From positions 1-48,368 of the forward strand of contig JAKARZ010000010.1 in the NCBI GenBank assembly GCA_021828405.1: a DNA stretch of 48,368 nucleotides, in the 5' to 3' direction. The stretch is from Bacillota bacterium. Lineage in GTDB: Bacteria; Bacillota_E; Sulfobacillia; Sulfobacillales; JAIMBI01. Under the pieces are notes generated by a model. The model was not told the DNA's origin. It did not search any database and saw nothing but the letters and a program-made list of their open reading frames with translations. This document shows, in pieces, positions 8,995 through 17,780 of the stretch (positions within the stretch are counted from its first letter, which is position 1; the number at the start of each line of letters is the position of its first letter). Made by a program: the position numbers and the translations under genes.

Positions 8995-9398
8995 CGGCGA
9001 GCGACCGCGGCGCGCCGGCCGTGCGGCGCGCCGACGGCGCGATCGTGGTGGTGGGCCCGTGCGCTGCGGGGAAAACCACGCTCGTCTGGCACTTGGCACG
9101 CGCCGGGGTGTTCGCCCGGGCGATTGCCCAGGAGCACTCGGTCGTGCCCACGCTGTTTAGTCGGTATCCCGGAGCGGGGTTGATTTACCTTACCGCCGAT
9201 TGGGCCGTGCTTCGGCGCCGCCGGCCGCACTCGGGCGGCTGGGCGCAATATGCGGAGGAGATGCGGGTGTTGCAGACGGCGCGGGCTGCAGCCGAGTTAG
9301 TGGTGCACACGGACAGCCGAACGCCGGACGGGGTGGCTGCGCTGGTGCTGTCCTGGTGGCACCACCACGGGCAGGCCGGGGCGGGCCCTTTCATTTGA
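8991..9398 (+). CDS. Small P-loop NTPase
   Basis: A 135-residue protein with a clear Walker A, GPCAAGKTT at residues 22-30, preceded by the beta strand AIVVV. A possible Walker B strand is GLIYLTADW. The protein resembles small kinase-like or AAA-type P-loop proteins, but no substrate motif is recognised. Its ATG overlaps the stop of the phosphatase gene (ATGA), making it the third translationally coupled gene after selB. A promoter for secD follows directly after its stop. Confidence 0.6.
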   Translation: MTASDRGAPAVRRADGAIVVVGPCAAGKTTLVWHLARAGVFARAIAQEHSVVPTLFSRYPGAGLIYLTADWAVLRRRRPHSGGWAQYAEEMRVLQTARAAAELVVHTDSRTPDGVAALVLSWWHHHGQAGAGPFI

Positions 9399-9425
9399 CC
9401 GCCTGAGCGTGCCTCAGGATATAAT
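9395..9425 (+). promoter_or_regulatory. Sigma-A type promoter of secDF
   Basis: TTGACC at 9395-9400 and a perfect TATAAT at 9420-9425, spaced 19 nt, lie 27 nt upstream of the secD start codon. The -35 box overlaps the stop codon of the preceding gene. Confidence 0.65.
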
Positions 9426-9452
9426 GGGACGAATTTTGCGGGGGGGCTTGCC

Positions 9453-10682
9453 ATGCGGCGCGCGGGATTGTGGTTAATCGCACTGGTCGTGCTCATCGGA
9501 GCGGCCGGCTATTATTTTGGCGCCGTGGAGCCCATCACCAGTCATCTGCACTTTGGCTTGGACTTTGTCGGGGGGGTGAGCGCGGAATTTCAGGCAGAGC
9601 CGACGCCCGGCGCGCCGATCAATGCCACCAGCATGCAGCGCACGCTCACCATCATGCGGCTGAGGACCAACCAACTGGGCGTCAGCGACCCCGTGTTGCA
9701 GCAGGTTGGGACCAACCGGATTCAGGCGCAACTCCCGGGAGTCAAGAACCAGGAGCAAGCCCTGAAATATCTAGGCGAGACGGCGCTCCTGCAGATTAAG
9801 ACGCCCCACAGCCACCATGTGCTGCTGAGCGGGAGCGAGCTCACGTCCGCCCAGGCTGCGACCATTGCGCCGTCCTCGACCAATCCGAGCGGTATCGTCA
9901 TCAACCTAACGTTCAATGCCAAGGGGACCAAGGCTTTTGCCGCCGCCAGCGCCAAGTATCTGCACCAACCGCTGCCGATTTACCTGAACGACAAGCTGAT
10001 CGAGGCACCCACCATTCAACAGGTGATTCCCAATGGACAGGCCCAGCTGTCCGGGGGCTTCGCCAGCCTGCAAGCGGCGCAGCGCACGGCCAACCTCTTG
10101 ATGTCCGGTGCGCTCCCCGTTCGGTTGAATGTCTTGGATGTGCGCACCGTCAGCGCGACCTTGGGCCAGCAGTCCATCCAGGACAGCAAGATTGCCGGGG
10201 CACTGGCCCTAGCGCTGATCGGGATCTTCCTGATCATCTGGTACCGACTGGCGGGCTTTCTGGCCGACATTGCGCTAGGCGTCTATATGTTCCTCCTGAT
10301 CGGGGCGCTGGCGTTGCTGGGGGCTACACTCACGCTGCCCGGCGTGGCCGGGATGATTCTTTCGGCCGGCATGGCCGTGGATGCCAACGTCATCATCTTC
10401 TCACGCGTGCGGGAGGAAATCGTCGGCGGCAAAACCCCGCGCGCGGCGGTGGAAGTTGGCATGCGCCATGCGTTTCGCGCCATCATCGACTCGCACTCCA
10501 CGACATTCTTGGCGGGCGCCATTCTGTTCTTCCTGGGATCCGGTGAGGTCAAGGGATTTGCCGTCACGCTGATGGTGGGCAATGTCATCTCTCTGTTCAC
10601 GGCAGTCTTCTTGACGCGCAGCTTCATCCGGCTGGCGGCCGATGCCGGCTGGGCCAAGGTCCGCGCCGTGTTCGTAGGTTAG
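9453..10682 (+). CDS. secD: Protein translocase subunit SecD
   Basis: A 409-residue SecD, the membrane subunit that uses the proton gradient to help pull exported proteins out of SecYEG. One N-terminal membrane segment is followed by the family signature FGLDFVGGV (residues 32-40), a periplasmic/extracellular P1 region, and a C-terminal bundle of five membrane segments with the conserved MAVDANVIIFSRVREE. It is compact compared with proteobacterial SecD, as usual in Firmicutes. The start ATG follows a G-rich ribosome site. secF follows after 21 nt with its own ribosome site; the two are separate genes rather than the fused SecDF of Bacillus. Confidence 0.95.
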   Translation: MRRAGLWLIALVVLIGAAGYYFGAVEPITSHLHFGLDFVGGVSAEFQAEPTPGAPINATSMQRTLTIMRLRTNQLGVSDPVLQQVGTNRIQAQLPGVKNQEQALKYLGETALLQIKTPHSHHVLLSGSELTSAQAATIAPSSTNPSGIVINLTFNAKGTKAFAAASAKYLHQPLPIYLNDKLIEAPTIQQVIPNGQAQLSGGFASLQAAQRTANLLMSGALPVRLNVLDVRTVSATLGQQSIQDSKIAGALALALIGIFLIIWYRLAGFLADIALGVYMFLLIGALALLGATLTLPGVAGMILSAGMAVDANVIIFSRVREEIVGGKTPRAAVEVGMRHAFRAIIDSHSTTFLAGAILFFLGSGEVKGFAVTLMVGNVISLFTAVFLTRSFIRLAADAGWAKVRAVFVG

Positions 10683-10703
10683 CGCAAGGAGGGAGGAGAC
10701 GGC

Positions 10704-11600
10704 ATGTCCTTTCAATTTGAGTTTGTCAAGTACTGGCGGACATGGTTTATCCTATCGGGCATCCTGATGCTCGTGGCCCTCTTTGGCATATTCGTGCGGG
10801 GGCTGAACTATGGGATTGACTTCACCGGTGGCACCCAGATGGATTTACGCTTCAGCCACGCCGTGAGCTCGACCCAGCTTGCGGGCCCCCTGAGCCAATA
10901 TCACCTGAGCAGCAACAGCACCATCGTCTTTGTGGGATCGGGGCATCGGGAGGTGCTGATCACGACCCCGACCATTTCTGAACAGGCGCGGGCCGGTCTG
11001 CTGTCCGCGTTCACGACGCGAGTCGGCACCTTTTCGGCGGTCGGCACCAGCCGGGTGTCGTCCATCATCGGGCAGCAAACCGAGCAAACGGCGCTGCTGG
11101 CCGTGCTCATCGCCGTGGTCGGCATCATCCTGTACATCGGGATTCGATTTGAGTTTCGCTTTGCGATGGCCGCCATCATTTCCTTGGTGCATACGGTCGT
11201 GATTGCGGTGGGGATCGTGGCGCTTATCCACATCAGCCTGACGCAGTACTTTGTGATGGCGGTGCTGACGGTGTTCGGCTACGCGATTAGCGACACGATT
11301 ATCATCTTCGACCGCATCCGGGAGAATTTGCGCAAGCAGAAGCGCGGTGAGGCGCTGGAGGACCTCGTCAACAAGAGCCTGAACCAGGTGCTGGTGCGGT
11401 CGATCAACACGTCGAGCACCGTGGTGTTCGCGCTCTTGGCCATCCTCGTCTTTGGCGGATCCACCATTCGTGATTTTGCGCTGACCATGCTGCTGGGCGT
11501 GATATTTGGGACCTACTCCTCGATTTTTATCGCGAGTCCGATCTGGTTGCTGTGGCGTAGCAAAACGGCTCCCAAGCCACGCCGGAGCCGAGCGGCCTAG
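10704..11600 (+). CDS. secF: Protein translocase subunit SecF
   Basis: A 298-residue partner of SecD with the same fold: an N-terminal membrane segment, the motif YGIDFTGGTQMDLRF, a short external domain, then five membrane segments with GYAISDTIIIFDRIREN. The ribosome site AAGGAGGGAGG sits a few bases before ATG 10704. It is co-transcribed with secD. Confidence 0.95.
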   Translation: MSFQFEFVKYWRTWFILSGILMLVALFGIFVRGLNYGIDFTGGTQMDLRFSHAVSSTQLAGPLSQYHLSSNSTIVFVGSGHREVLITTPTISEQARAGLLSAFTTRVGTFSAVGTSRVSSIIGQQTEQTALLAVLIAVVGIILYIGIRFEFRFAMAAIISLVHTVVIAVGIVALIHISLTQYFVMAVLTVFGYAISDTIIIFDRIRENLRKQKRGEALEDLVNKSLNQVLVRSINTSSTVVFALLAILVFGGSTIRDFALTMLLGVIFGTYSSIFIASPIWLLWRSKTAPKPRRSRAA

Positions 11601-11826
11601 CAGGCGCGAGCCCTAAGGTGCCGTCCCATCCCGTGCGGCGAAGGGCCGCTCGGGGCCCTGGGGGGAGTCTCCTGGCAGGGCTGGCGTGGAGCATCGGCAG
11701 TCTTGACTGCCCCCCGAGCCAGGTGGGCGCATGCCCGCTGCGCATCTGGGTAAGGTGGGGAAGAGTGGGATCGCCTGTGGTCGGGGCGGGGAGGCGTGAC
11801 GTGAAGGTCCGGAGAGGAGCGACGGC

Positions 11827-12243
11827 GTGATGCCGTCTGCGGCGTATGAAGTCGCCGCCGGGGTGGTCGCGGCGCTGGCGCTGATCGTGGAGGCACCGTG
11901 GCTGGTGGCTTTCGCTGTCCTGCCGCTACTTGAGGGCCCGGTCGGGTGGCGATGGGCCGTGGTGGCGGTGCTGGTGGGGATGGGCGAGTGGCTGGCCCGA
12001 CGGGCACTGCCCGGAGCGGCGGACCGCGCCGCCCTGGCGCGCGTCCTGACAGCGCTCTGGGGACTGGCGGCGATGGCCGTCGCCTTCGGGGCGGCCGTGG
12101 GGGCGGGCGCATGGTGGGTGGGGTCCGGCCACGCGGTGAAGGGGGACCGGATCGCGGCGATGCGCGCGGTGGGACGGATGGCCATTGTTCGCGCAGGGCG
12201 GGTGGCCGCCGGGCTGGCGCTGGTGTACCTCGCACGGGGCTAG
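11827..12243 (+). CDS. Small multi-pass membrane protein of unknown function
   Basis: A 138-residue, strongly hydrophobic protein with about three to four membrane segments (roughly residues 7-35, 42-55, 66-95 and 120-136) and a basic loop. I recognise no family. GTG 11827 is immediately followed by ATG 11830, and either could start; GGAGAGGAG just upstream supports both. It lies between secF and recJ, where other Firmicutes also carry short variable membrane genes. The 226 nt before it hold several GC-rich inverted repeats but no motif I can name. Confidence 0.6.
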   Translation: MMPSAAYEVAAGVVAALALIVEAPWLVAFAVLPLLEGPVGWRWAVVAVLVGMGEWLARRALPGAADRAALARVLTALWGLAAMAVAFGAAVGAGAWWVGSGHAVKGDRIAAMRAVGRMAIVRAGRVAAGLALVYLARG

Positions 12244-12301
12244 CGGTAGCCGGCGGATGGGCGGCGCGCCGCCATGATAGACTGACTCCGGGGGGAGCCC
12301 G

Positions 12302-14593
12302 ATGCCAAGCCGGGAGCGCGCGCAAGGGATGGTTGAGGCGGCACCGTGGGAGGCGCTCGCGCGCGAGCTGGCGGTGCCGCCGCTGTGGGCCCGGATTCTG
12401 TGGCGGCGAAACATCACGGATGCTCAAACATTTTACGGCGTGGTGAGCAAGGCGGCCGCTTTGGGGGACCCGGCGGCCCTGCCCGACCTGCCTGCGGCGG
12501 CGGACTTGCTGCGGCGGGCGATTCGGGATGGCCAGCGAATCCGGGTGCATGGCGACTACGATGCAGACGGCGTCACCGCCACGGCTATCATGGTGCGGGC
12601 GCTCCATCGCCTCGCCCCGGGCGCGTCTGTGGACTGGCACGTGCCATCCCGGTTCGACGAAGGCTACGGCGTGTCGCTGGACGCCGTGTGGCGCGCGCAT
12701 CAGGACGGCATCCGCGTCATGCTCACCGTGGACTGCGGCACGAGCTCGCCGGAGGCGGCGCGGCTCGCGGACACCCTCGGGCTGACGTTTGTGGTTACGG
12801 ACCACCACCGCCTGCCGATGGAGCTCCCCGAGGTGCCGGCACTGGTGAACCCGGAGCGCATGGCGATGCCCCAGATCTTGTCGGGCGCAGGCGTGGCGTT
12901 GCAACTTGCGCGGTTTCTCTTGCAGGACGAGGCATCGCCCGCGCTGTGGGGGCTCGCGGCCGTGGGCACCGTGGCCGACGTGGTCCCCCTGGTGCGGGAC
13001 AGTCGGGCCGTCGCGCAGCGCGGACTGGAGGCGCTCGCTGCGGGTGCCGTGCCGGGGGTGGCCGCGCTCTTAGATAGAGCCCACCGCGCCGTCCGCGCCG
13101 TGACCGCGCGCGACGTGGCCTTTTCGGTTGGGCCGCGCCTAAACGCGGCGGGACGGATGGGAGACCCCGCGCCCGCCGTGGAACTGTGCCTGGCGGACGA
13201 GTACGAGACGGCGGACGCTCTGGCGGTGCGTCTCGACGGGGTGAATCAGGAGCGGCGTCGCGTGGAGCTTGCCGTCAGGATGGCCGCCATCGCCCAAGTG
13301 GACCAGCGGCACCCGCTGCCGGCCTTTCTGGTGGTCAGTGGTCCATGGCATGAGGGCGTCATCGGCATTGTCGCGACGCGCTTGACGGAACGCTACCGCC
13401 GCCCGGCGGCGGTGATCGCCGTGGGGGACGGCCCAGGCAAAGGGTCCGCGCGCTCTGGCGGCACCGGCGACCTGGCCGGGGCACTCGCGGACGTGGCCCA
13501 GCACTTTAGCAAGTGGGGGGGTCACCGCGGGGCTGCGGGTTTCAGCCTGGCGCCTGGAGGATTGAGGGGTCTGGAGGACGAACTGGCCGCGCTTTGGGCC
13601 GACCGCTGGGGAGCGAGCGCGGTGCCGACGCCGACGGTGGACGCGGACGTGGCAGTTTCCGACCTGACACCGGAGCTGGCCCGGTTTCTCGCGCAACTGG
13701 AGCCGTTCGGGCATGGATTTGAAGTTCCTCGGTTCCGGGTGGCGGGATTGGTGGTCAACAGTGAAGCCATGGGGACAGAAGGCCAGCACGTGCGCCTCAC
13801 CCTCGCGGGCGAGCGGGTGGGCTCGGTTGGGTTTGGCTTGGGCGCGTATGCGGCGGAGTTGCCGGGGCGGTGGCTGGTGGGGCGGGCGGGCCTGTCGCTT
13901 GGGCAATATCGCGGCCGAGAGCAGGTGCAGATTCGCTGGGACGCGTTTTTGGAGCCTGTCGGGCCCCCTGGCCGCCTGGATGCCCACCGGTGGGACCGCG
14001 GCCGGCCGCCCGACGGGCTGGACCGGGTGCTGGTACTGGTGGGCTCTCATCGTGAGCGGGCCCGCCTGGCTCGCGTGCTGCCGGCGCACTGGCAGGTGGG
14101 CAACTGGTGGCGACCCGACCTGAACCCGGAGCGAGCCCCTGCCTGGACGGCGCTGTGGATCAAGGACGCGCCGCCGCATGCGGCGGCTTTGCGGTCGGCG
14201 TTGGGTCAACTGGTGGCGGATGGCGTCGTATACTGGGAGGAGTGCGCACTGGCGGGGTCTGGCGTGCTGGCCAAGTGGACGCGGCTGGTGCCGGACCGGA
14301 ATCGGCTCCTGGCCTTGTGGCAGAGCCGCCGCGCCGGGCGGCGGGGACTGGTGCCCGGCGGCCAAGTGCTCCAGGACTTAGGGCTGGATGGCGGAGAAAT
14401 GCCGAAGGTGCGGCGCGACTTGGACGATAGCGGCCGCTGGGTGGCGGCGCGCCATGAACTCGAATCGGCACAGCGGGATTGGCTCATGGGCGGGCCCGTC
14501 ATATGGCGAGATCACATGAAAGGGGCCTCAGCGGTTGGTGGAGCGCGTAGAAAATCGGAGTGGCTGGCGGACACGGGTGCGGGAGATTCCTGA
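12302..14593 (+). CDS. recJ: Single-stranded-DNA-specific exonuclease RecJ
   Basis: A 763-residue 5'-3' exonuclease of the DHH family acting in recombination and mismatch/base repair. The phosphoesterase motifs are visible: GDYDADGVTA (about residues 84-93), TVDCG (143-147) and TDHH (166-169). The DHHA1 domain with GKGSARS follows, then an OB-like domain and a C-terminal extension of about 200 residues, as in other long Gram-positive RecJ proteins. ATG 12302 is preceded by a GGGGGGAG ribosome site. Its 3' end overlaps the start of apt by about 59 nt, so the two are in one operon. Confidence 0.93.
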   Translation: MPSRERAQGMVEAAPWEALARELAVPPLWARILWRRNITDAQTFYGVVSKAAALGDPAALPDLPAAADLLRRAIRDGQRIRVHGDYDADGVTATAIMVRALHRLAPGASVDWHVPSRFDEGYGVSLDAVWRAHQDGIRVMLTVDCGTSSPEAARLADTLGLTFVVTDHHRLPMELPEVPALVNPERMAMPQILSGAGVALQLARFLLQDEASPALWGLAAVGTVADVVPLVRDSRAVAQRGLEALAAGAVPGVAALLDRAHRAVRAVTARDVAFSVGPRLNAAGRMGDPAPAVELCLADEYETADALAVRLDGVNQERRRVELAVRMAAIAQVDQRHPLPAFLVVSGPWHEGVIGIVATRLTERYRRPAAVIAVGDGPGKGSARSGGTGDLAGALADVAQHFSKWGGHRGAAGFSLAPGGLRGLEDELAALWADRWGASAVPTPTVDADVAVSDLTPELARFLAQLEPFGHGFEVPRFRVAGLVVNSEAMGTEGQHVRLTLAGERVGSVGFGLGAYAAELPGRWLVGRAGLSLGQYRGREQVQIRWDAFLEPVGPPGRLDAHRWDRGRPPDGLDRVLVLVGSHRERARLARVLPAHWQVGNWWRPDLNPERAPAWTALWIKDAPPHAAALRSALGQLVADGVVYWEECALAGSGVLAKWTRLVPDRNRLLALWQSRRAGRRGLVPGGQVLQDLGLDGGEMPKVRRDLDDSGRWVAARHELESAQRDWLMGGPVIWRDHMKGASAVGGARRKSEWLADTGAGDS

Positions 14594-15071
14594 CTTTCCA
14601 GCACCCGGGGTGTTGTTTCGTGACATCCTGCCGGTGCTGGCCGATTCGACGGCCTATCGAGAATTGCTGGACGAACTGGCCAGGGCGGCCGGCCCCTTTG
14701 AGGCGAACCTCATCGTAGCGCCTGAGGCGCGCGGCTTCCTGCTGGCGGCGCCACTGGCTCACCTCCTGGGAGCCGGCCTGATTCCCGCCCGCAAGGCGGG
14801 CAAGTTGCCGCCGCCGGTGTACGGCGAAGAATATGCCCTGGAGTATGGAAGCGCGCGCTTGGAGGTGGAGCCGGAAGCCCGGGCGACGGGCCGCCGGGTG
14901 CTGGTGGTGGATGACGTGCTGGCCACGGGGGGAACCGTGGCGGCCACGGCCCGCCTGGTGGAGCGCCTGGGGGCCGAGGTGGCCGGATATTTGTTTGTCA
15001 TGGAGCTCACGGCGCTTTCCGGCCGGACGCACTTGGGTGGCCGGCCGGCCGCGGCGCTCTGGACGGTATAG
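14535..15071 (+). CDS. apt: Adenine phosphoribosyltransferase
   Basis: A 178-residue enzyme converting adenine and PRPP to AMP. The N-terminal IPDFPAPGVLFRDI matches the Apt hood motif, and the PRPP loop VLVVDDVLATGGT is intact. PARKAGKLP corresponds to the flexible loop. The start is TTG 14535 or GTG 14538, both with AAAGGGG upstream and both inside the 3' end of recJ. It sits in the standard recJ-apt-rel order. Confidence 0.93.
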   Translation: MVERVENRSGWRTRVREIPDFPAPGVLFRDILPVLADSTAYRELLDELARAAGPFEANLIVAPEARGFLLAAPLAHLLGAGLIPARKAGKLPPPVYGEEYALEYGSARLEVEPEARATGRRVLVVDDVLATGGTVAATARLVERLGAEVAGYLFVMELTALSGRTHLGGRPAAALWTV

Positions 15072-15136
15072 GCTGGCTGGGCGCCGCCCTGGGTGCGCCG
15101 AACACCATTAGGACGAGCGCCGGGAGGAGGAAACTG

Positions 15137-17293
15137 GTGGCGGTGGACCTGGACCGCATGGCGGAGGAGTTGGGCTTCAAGCCCGACCCCGAGTCGGCCG
15201 TGCGCATCCGGGCGGCTCTGGCCCTGGCGGAGCGGGCGCACGCCGGGCAGTCTCGCGCCTCGGGGGACCCGTACATCGCTCATCCGGTGGCCGTGGCGCG
15301 CATCCTGGCGGGTTTGCACATGGATACCGACACCATCGTGGCCGCGCTCCTACACGACGTGGTCGAGGACACTGGCGTGTCGCTGGACGCCATCCGATCC
15401 GAGTTTGGCGACGATGTGGCCGAGTTGGTCGACGGGGTAACCAAGCTGTCCCGCCTGAAGGTGCGCACCCGGGAAGAAGAACAGGTGGAGAACCTGCGCA
15501 AGATGTTTCTGGCCATGGCCAAAGACATCCGGGTGATTTTCATCAAGCTGGCGGATCGGCTACACAACATGCGCACCCTCAAGCATCTGAGCTCTGACCG
15601 GGTGGCGCGCATTGCGCTGGAGACGCTGGAGATTTATGCGCCGCTGGCCAATCGACTGGGCATTTTCCGCATCAAGTGGGAGCTGGAGGACTTGGCCTTT
15701 CAGTTTCTGGAGCCCAACGCCTTTCAGGAGATGCGCGAGAAGGTTCAAAAGCGCCGCCAGGAGCGGGAGGTTGCCGTCGACGAGGCGGTATCTGTGCTGA
15801 CGCGGCGCCTGGCCGCCACGGGGGTGGAGGCCGAGGTGTCCGGCCGGGCCAAGCATCTTTACAGCATCTACCGCAAGATGCGCGCACAGGGCAAGGAGTT
15901 CACGCAAGTTTACGACCTGGTGGCTGTCCGCGTGCTGGTGGAGAGCGTGCGCGACTGCTACGCTGCCTTGGGATTGGTGCACGAGATTTGGAAACCCTTG
16001 CCCGGCCGGTTCAAGGACTACATTGCCATGCCGAAATCCAACCTGTACCAGAGTCTGCACACGACCGTCATCGGGCCGGGTGGAGACCCCCTGGAGGTGC
16101 AGATCCGCACCTTTGAGATGCATCGGACGGCGGAATTCGGCATTGCTGCCCACTGGCGGTACAAAGAGTCGACGCCACAGGACCGCGACTTCGAGCAGAA
16201 GATGGCGTGGATTCGCCAACTCATGGAGTGGCAGCGCGAGATGGGCGACGCGCGCGAGTTCATGGAAACCCTGAAGGTGGATCTGTTTGCGGATGAGGTG
16301 TTTGTGTTCACCCCCCGGGGTGACGTCATCCAGCTCCCCAGCGACGCAACGCCGGTGGACTTCGCGTACCGGATCCACACCGACATTGGCCACCACTGCG
16401 TAGGAGCGCGGGTTAACGGCCGTGCTGTGCCGCTCAACTCCACGTTGGAGAACGGCGACATCATCGAGATCATGGTCAACCGGTCGTCCCCCGGCCCCTC
16501 TCCGCACTGGCTGAGCTTTGTCCGCACCAGCAGTGCAAAGCACCGCATCCGCCAGTGGCTCCGGCGGGAGCGGCGCCAGGAGCACGTGGCGCGCGGCCGG
16601 GAGCTGCTGGCGCGCGAACTGAAGCACGCGGGCCTAGACGTGGCGCTGGGGGACGAGCGGCTCGCGGCGATCGTAAAAAAAATTGGGATGGGGACGGTCG
16701 ACGACCTGGCGATTCGGCTCTCGGAAGGGGGCCTCACGCCGGGGCAACTTTCACAGCGCCTGGCAGAAGAGATAGGGCGCCAGGCGGCGGCGCCCGTGCC
16801 CACCCGCGCGCCACGCACGTCGGCGCGCGTGGCCGCGCAGCCGGAGGTGCTGGTGCACGGCGAGCCCCGCCTGCTGGCCCAATTTGGCCGCTGCTGTCTG
16901 CCGGTGCCGGGGGATCCCGTGATTGGATATCTGACACGGGGCCGTGGCGTGTCCGTGCATCGCGCGGACTGCAAGAATTTCGCCAAGCTGTCCGCGGACG
17001 ATCCCGCCCGGATCATCGACGTGGCCTGGGATGAGGGCGCGGGCGCCGCGCCCCATCCGGTCGAGCTGGCCGTGTATGCGTGGGATCGGCCGGGGCTCTT
17101 GGCCGACGTCGCAAACATGGTGCAGGGCATCAACATTCAAAACGCGTCGGCCCGCGGCTTTCGAGACCGGACCGCCGTGGTTCACCTGAAGCTGGAGGTG
17201 CGAGACCTGGGCCAGCTGACGCGCATCATCGAGAAAATTTCCGCGCTGCCGTATGTGCTCCGGGTGGGTCGCGTGGCCAAGGAGCGGGTGTAG
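15137..17293 (+). CDS. rel: Bifunctional (p)ppGpp synthetase/hydrolase
   Basis: A 718-residue long Rel/SpoT homologue controlling the stringent response on ribosomes. The HD hydrolase domain is near residues 45-150 (HPVAVARILA, LLHDVVEDT), with HDxxED intact, so it should hydrolyse (p)ppGpp. The synthetase domain is near 230-350 (YDLVAVRVLV, FKDYIAMPKSNLYQSLHTTV). TGS (about 390-450), a conserved-Cys/zinc-finger segment (FGRCCLPVPGD) and a C-terminal ACT domain follow. GTG 15137 has an excellent GGGAGGAGG site. Its stop codon is directly followed by the dtd start. Confidence 0.95.
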   Translation: MAVDLDRMAEELGFKPDPESAVRIRAALALAERAHAGQSRASGDPYIAHPVAVARILAGLHMDTDTIVAALLHDVVEDTGVSLDAIRSEFGDDVAELVDGVTKLSRLKVRTREEEQVENLRKMFLAMAKDIRVIFIKLADRLHNMRTLKHLSSDRVARIALETLEIYAPLANRLGIFRIKWELEDLAFQFLEPNAFQEMREKVQKRRQEREVAVDEAVSVLTRRLAATGVEAEVSGRAKHLYSIYRKMRAQGKEFTQVYDLVAVRVLVESVRDCYAALGLVHEIWKPLPGRFKDYIAMPKSNLYQSLHTTVIGPGGDPLEVQIRTFEMHRTAEFGIAAHWRYKESTPQDRDFEQKMAWIRQLMEWQREMGDAREFMETLKVDLFADEVFVFTPRGDVIQLPSDATPVDFAYRIHTDIGHHCVGARVNGRAVPLNSTLENGDIIEIMVNRSSPGPSPHWLSFVRTSSAKHRIRQWLRRERRQEHVARGRELLARELKHAGLDVALGDERLAAIVKKIGMGTVDDLAIRLSEGGLTPGQLSQRLAEEIGRQAAAPVPTRAPRTSARVAAQPEVLVHGEPRLLAQFGRCCLPVPGDPVIGYLTRGRGVSVHRADCKNFAKLSADDPARIIDVAWDEGAGAAPHPVELAVYAWDRPGLLADVANMVQGINIQNASARGFRDRTAVVHLKLEVRDLGQLTRIIEKISALPYVLRVGRVAKERV

Positions 17294-17767
17294 ATGCGGG
17301 TGCTGGTGCAGCGGGTGGCGTCCGCCCGGGTGGAGGTGGACGGGGCCGTCGTGGGTGCCATTGGCGCGGGCCTCGTGGCCTTCGTGGGGGTGGCGGGAGA
17401 CGATCGCCAGGTCGATGTGGAGTGGTGCGCGGACAAGGTGGCAGCGCTCCGTGTGTTCCGCGACGCGGAGGACCACATGAATCGGTCCGTGGGCGACGTG
17501 GGAGGGTCGATTCTGTCGGTGTCGCAATTCACGCTGTATGGTGACGTGGGTCGGGGGCGGCGGCCGGCTTTCACCCGGGCGGCGCCGCCCGACGAGGCGG
17601 AGCGGTGGTGGCATCATTTTAACGATCGCCTGCGTCTGGCTGGTGCGCCCGTGGCGACGGGCCGCTTTCGGGCGGATATGGCCGTCCATCTCATCAATGA
17701 CGGCCCGGTCACGATCTGGATCGATTCCGACACGCGTCGGACGGGACCGCAGCCCCCAATCAGGTAA
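17294..17767 (+). CDS. dtd: D-aminoacyl-tRNA deacylase
   Basis: A 157-residue Dtd that removes D-amino acids mischarged onto tRNA. The two signature motifs are present: SQFTLYGD near residue 77 and NDGPVT near 136. The ATG lies immediately after the rel stop with no spacer, so it is translated from the same mRNA, as in Bacillus. Confidence 0.95.
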   Translation: MRVLVQRVASARVEVDGAVVGAIGAGLVAFVGVAGDDRQVDVEWCADKVAALRVFRDAEDHMNRSVGDVGGSILSVSQFTLYGDVGRGRRPAFTRAAPPDEAERWWHHFNDRLRLAGAPVATGRFRADMAVHLINDGPVTIWIDSDTRRTGPQPPIR

Positions 17768-17780
17768 GGAGGCCGGAGCA

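Noticed and set aside
11601..11826. Riboswitch between secF and the small membrane gene
   Set aside because: Several GC hairpins are possible, but no conserved riboswitch core was recognised and the downstream gene gives no ligand hint.
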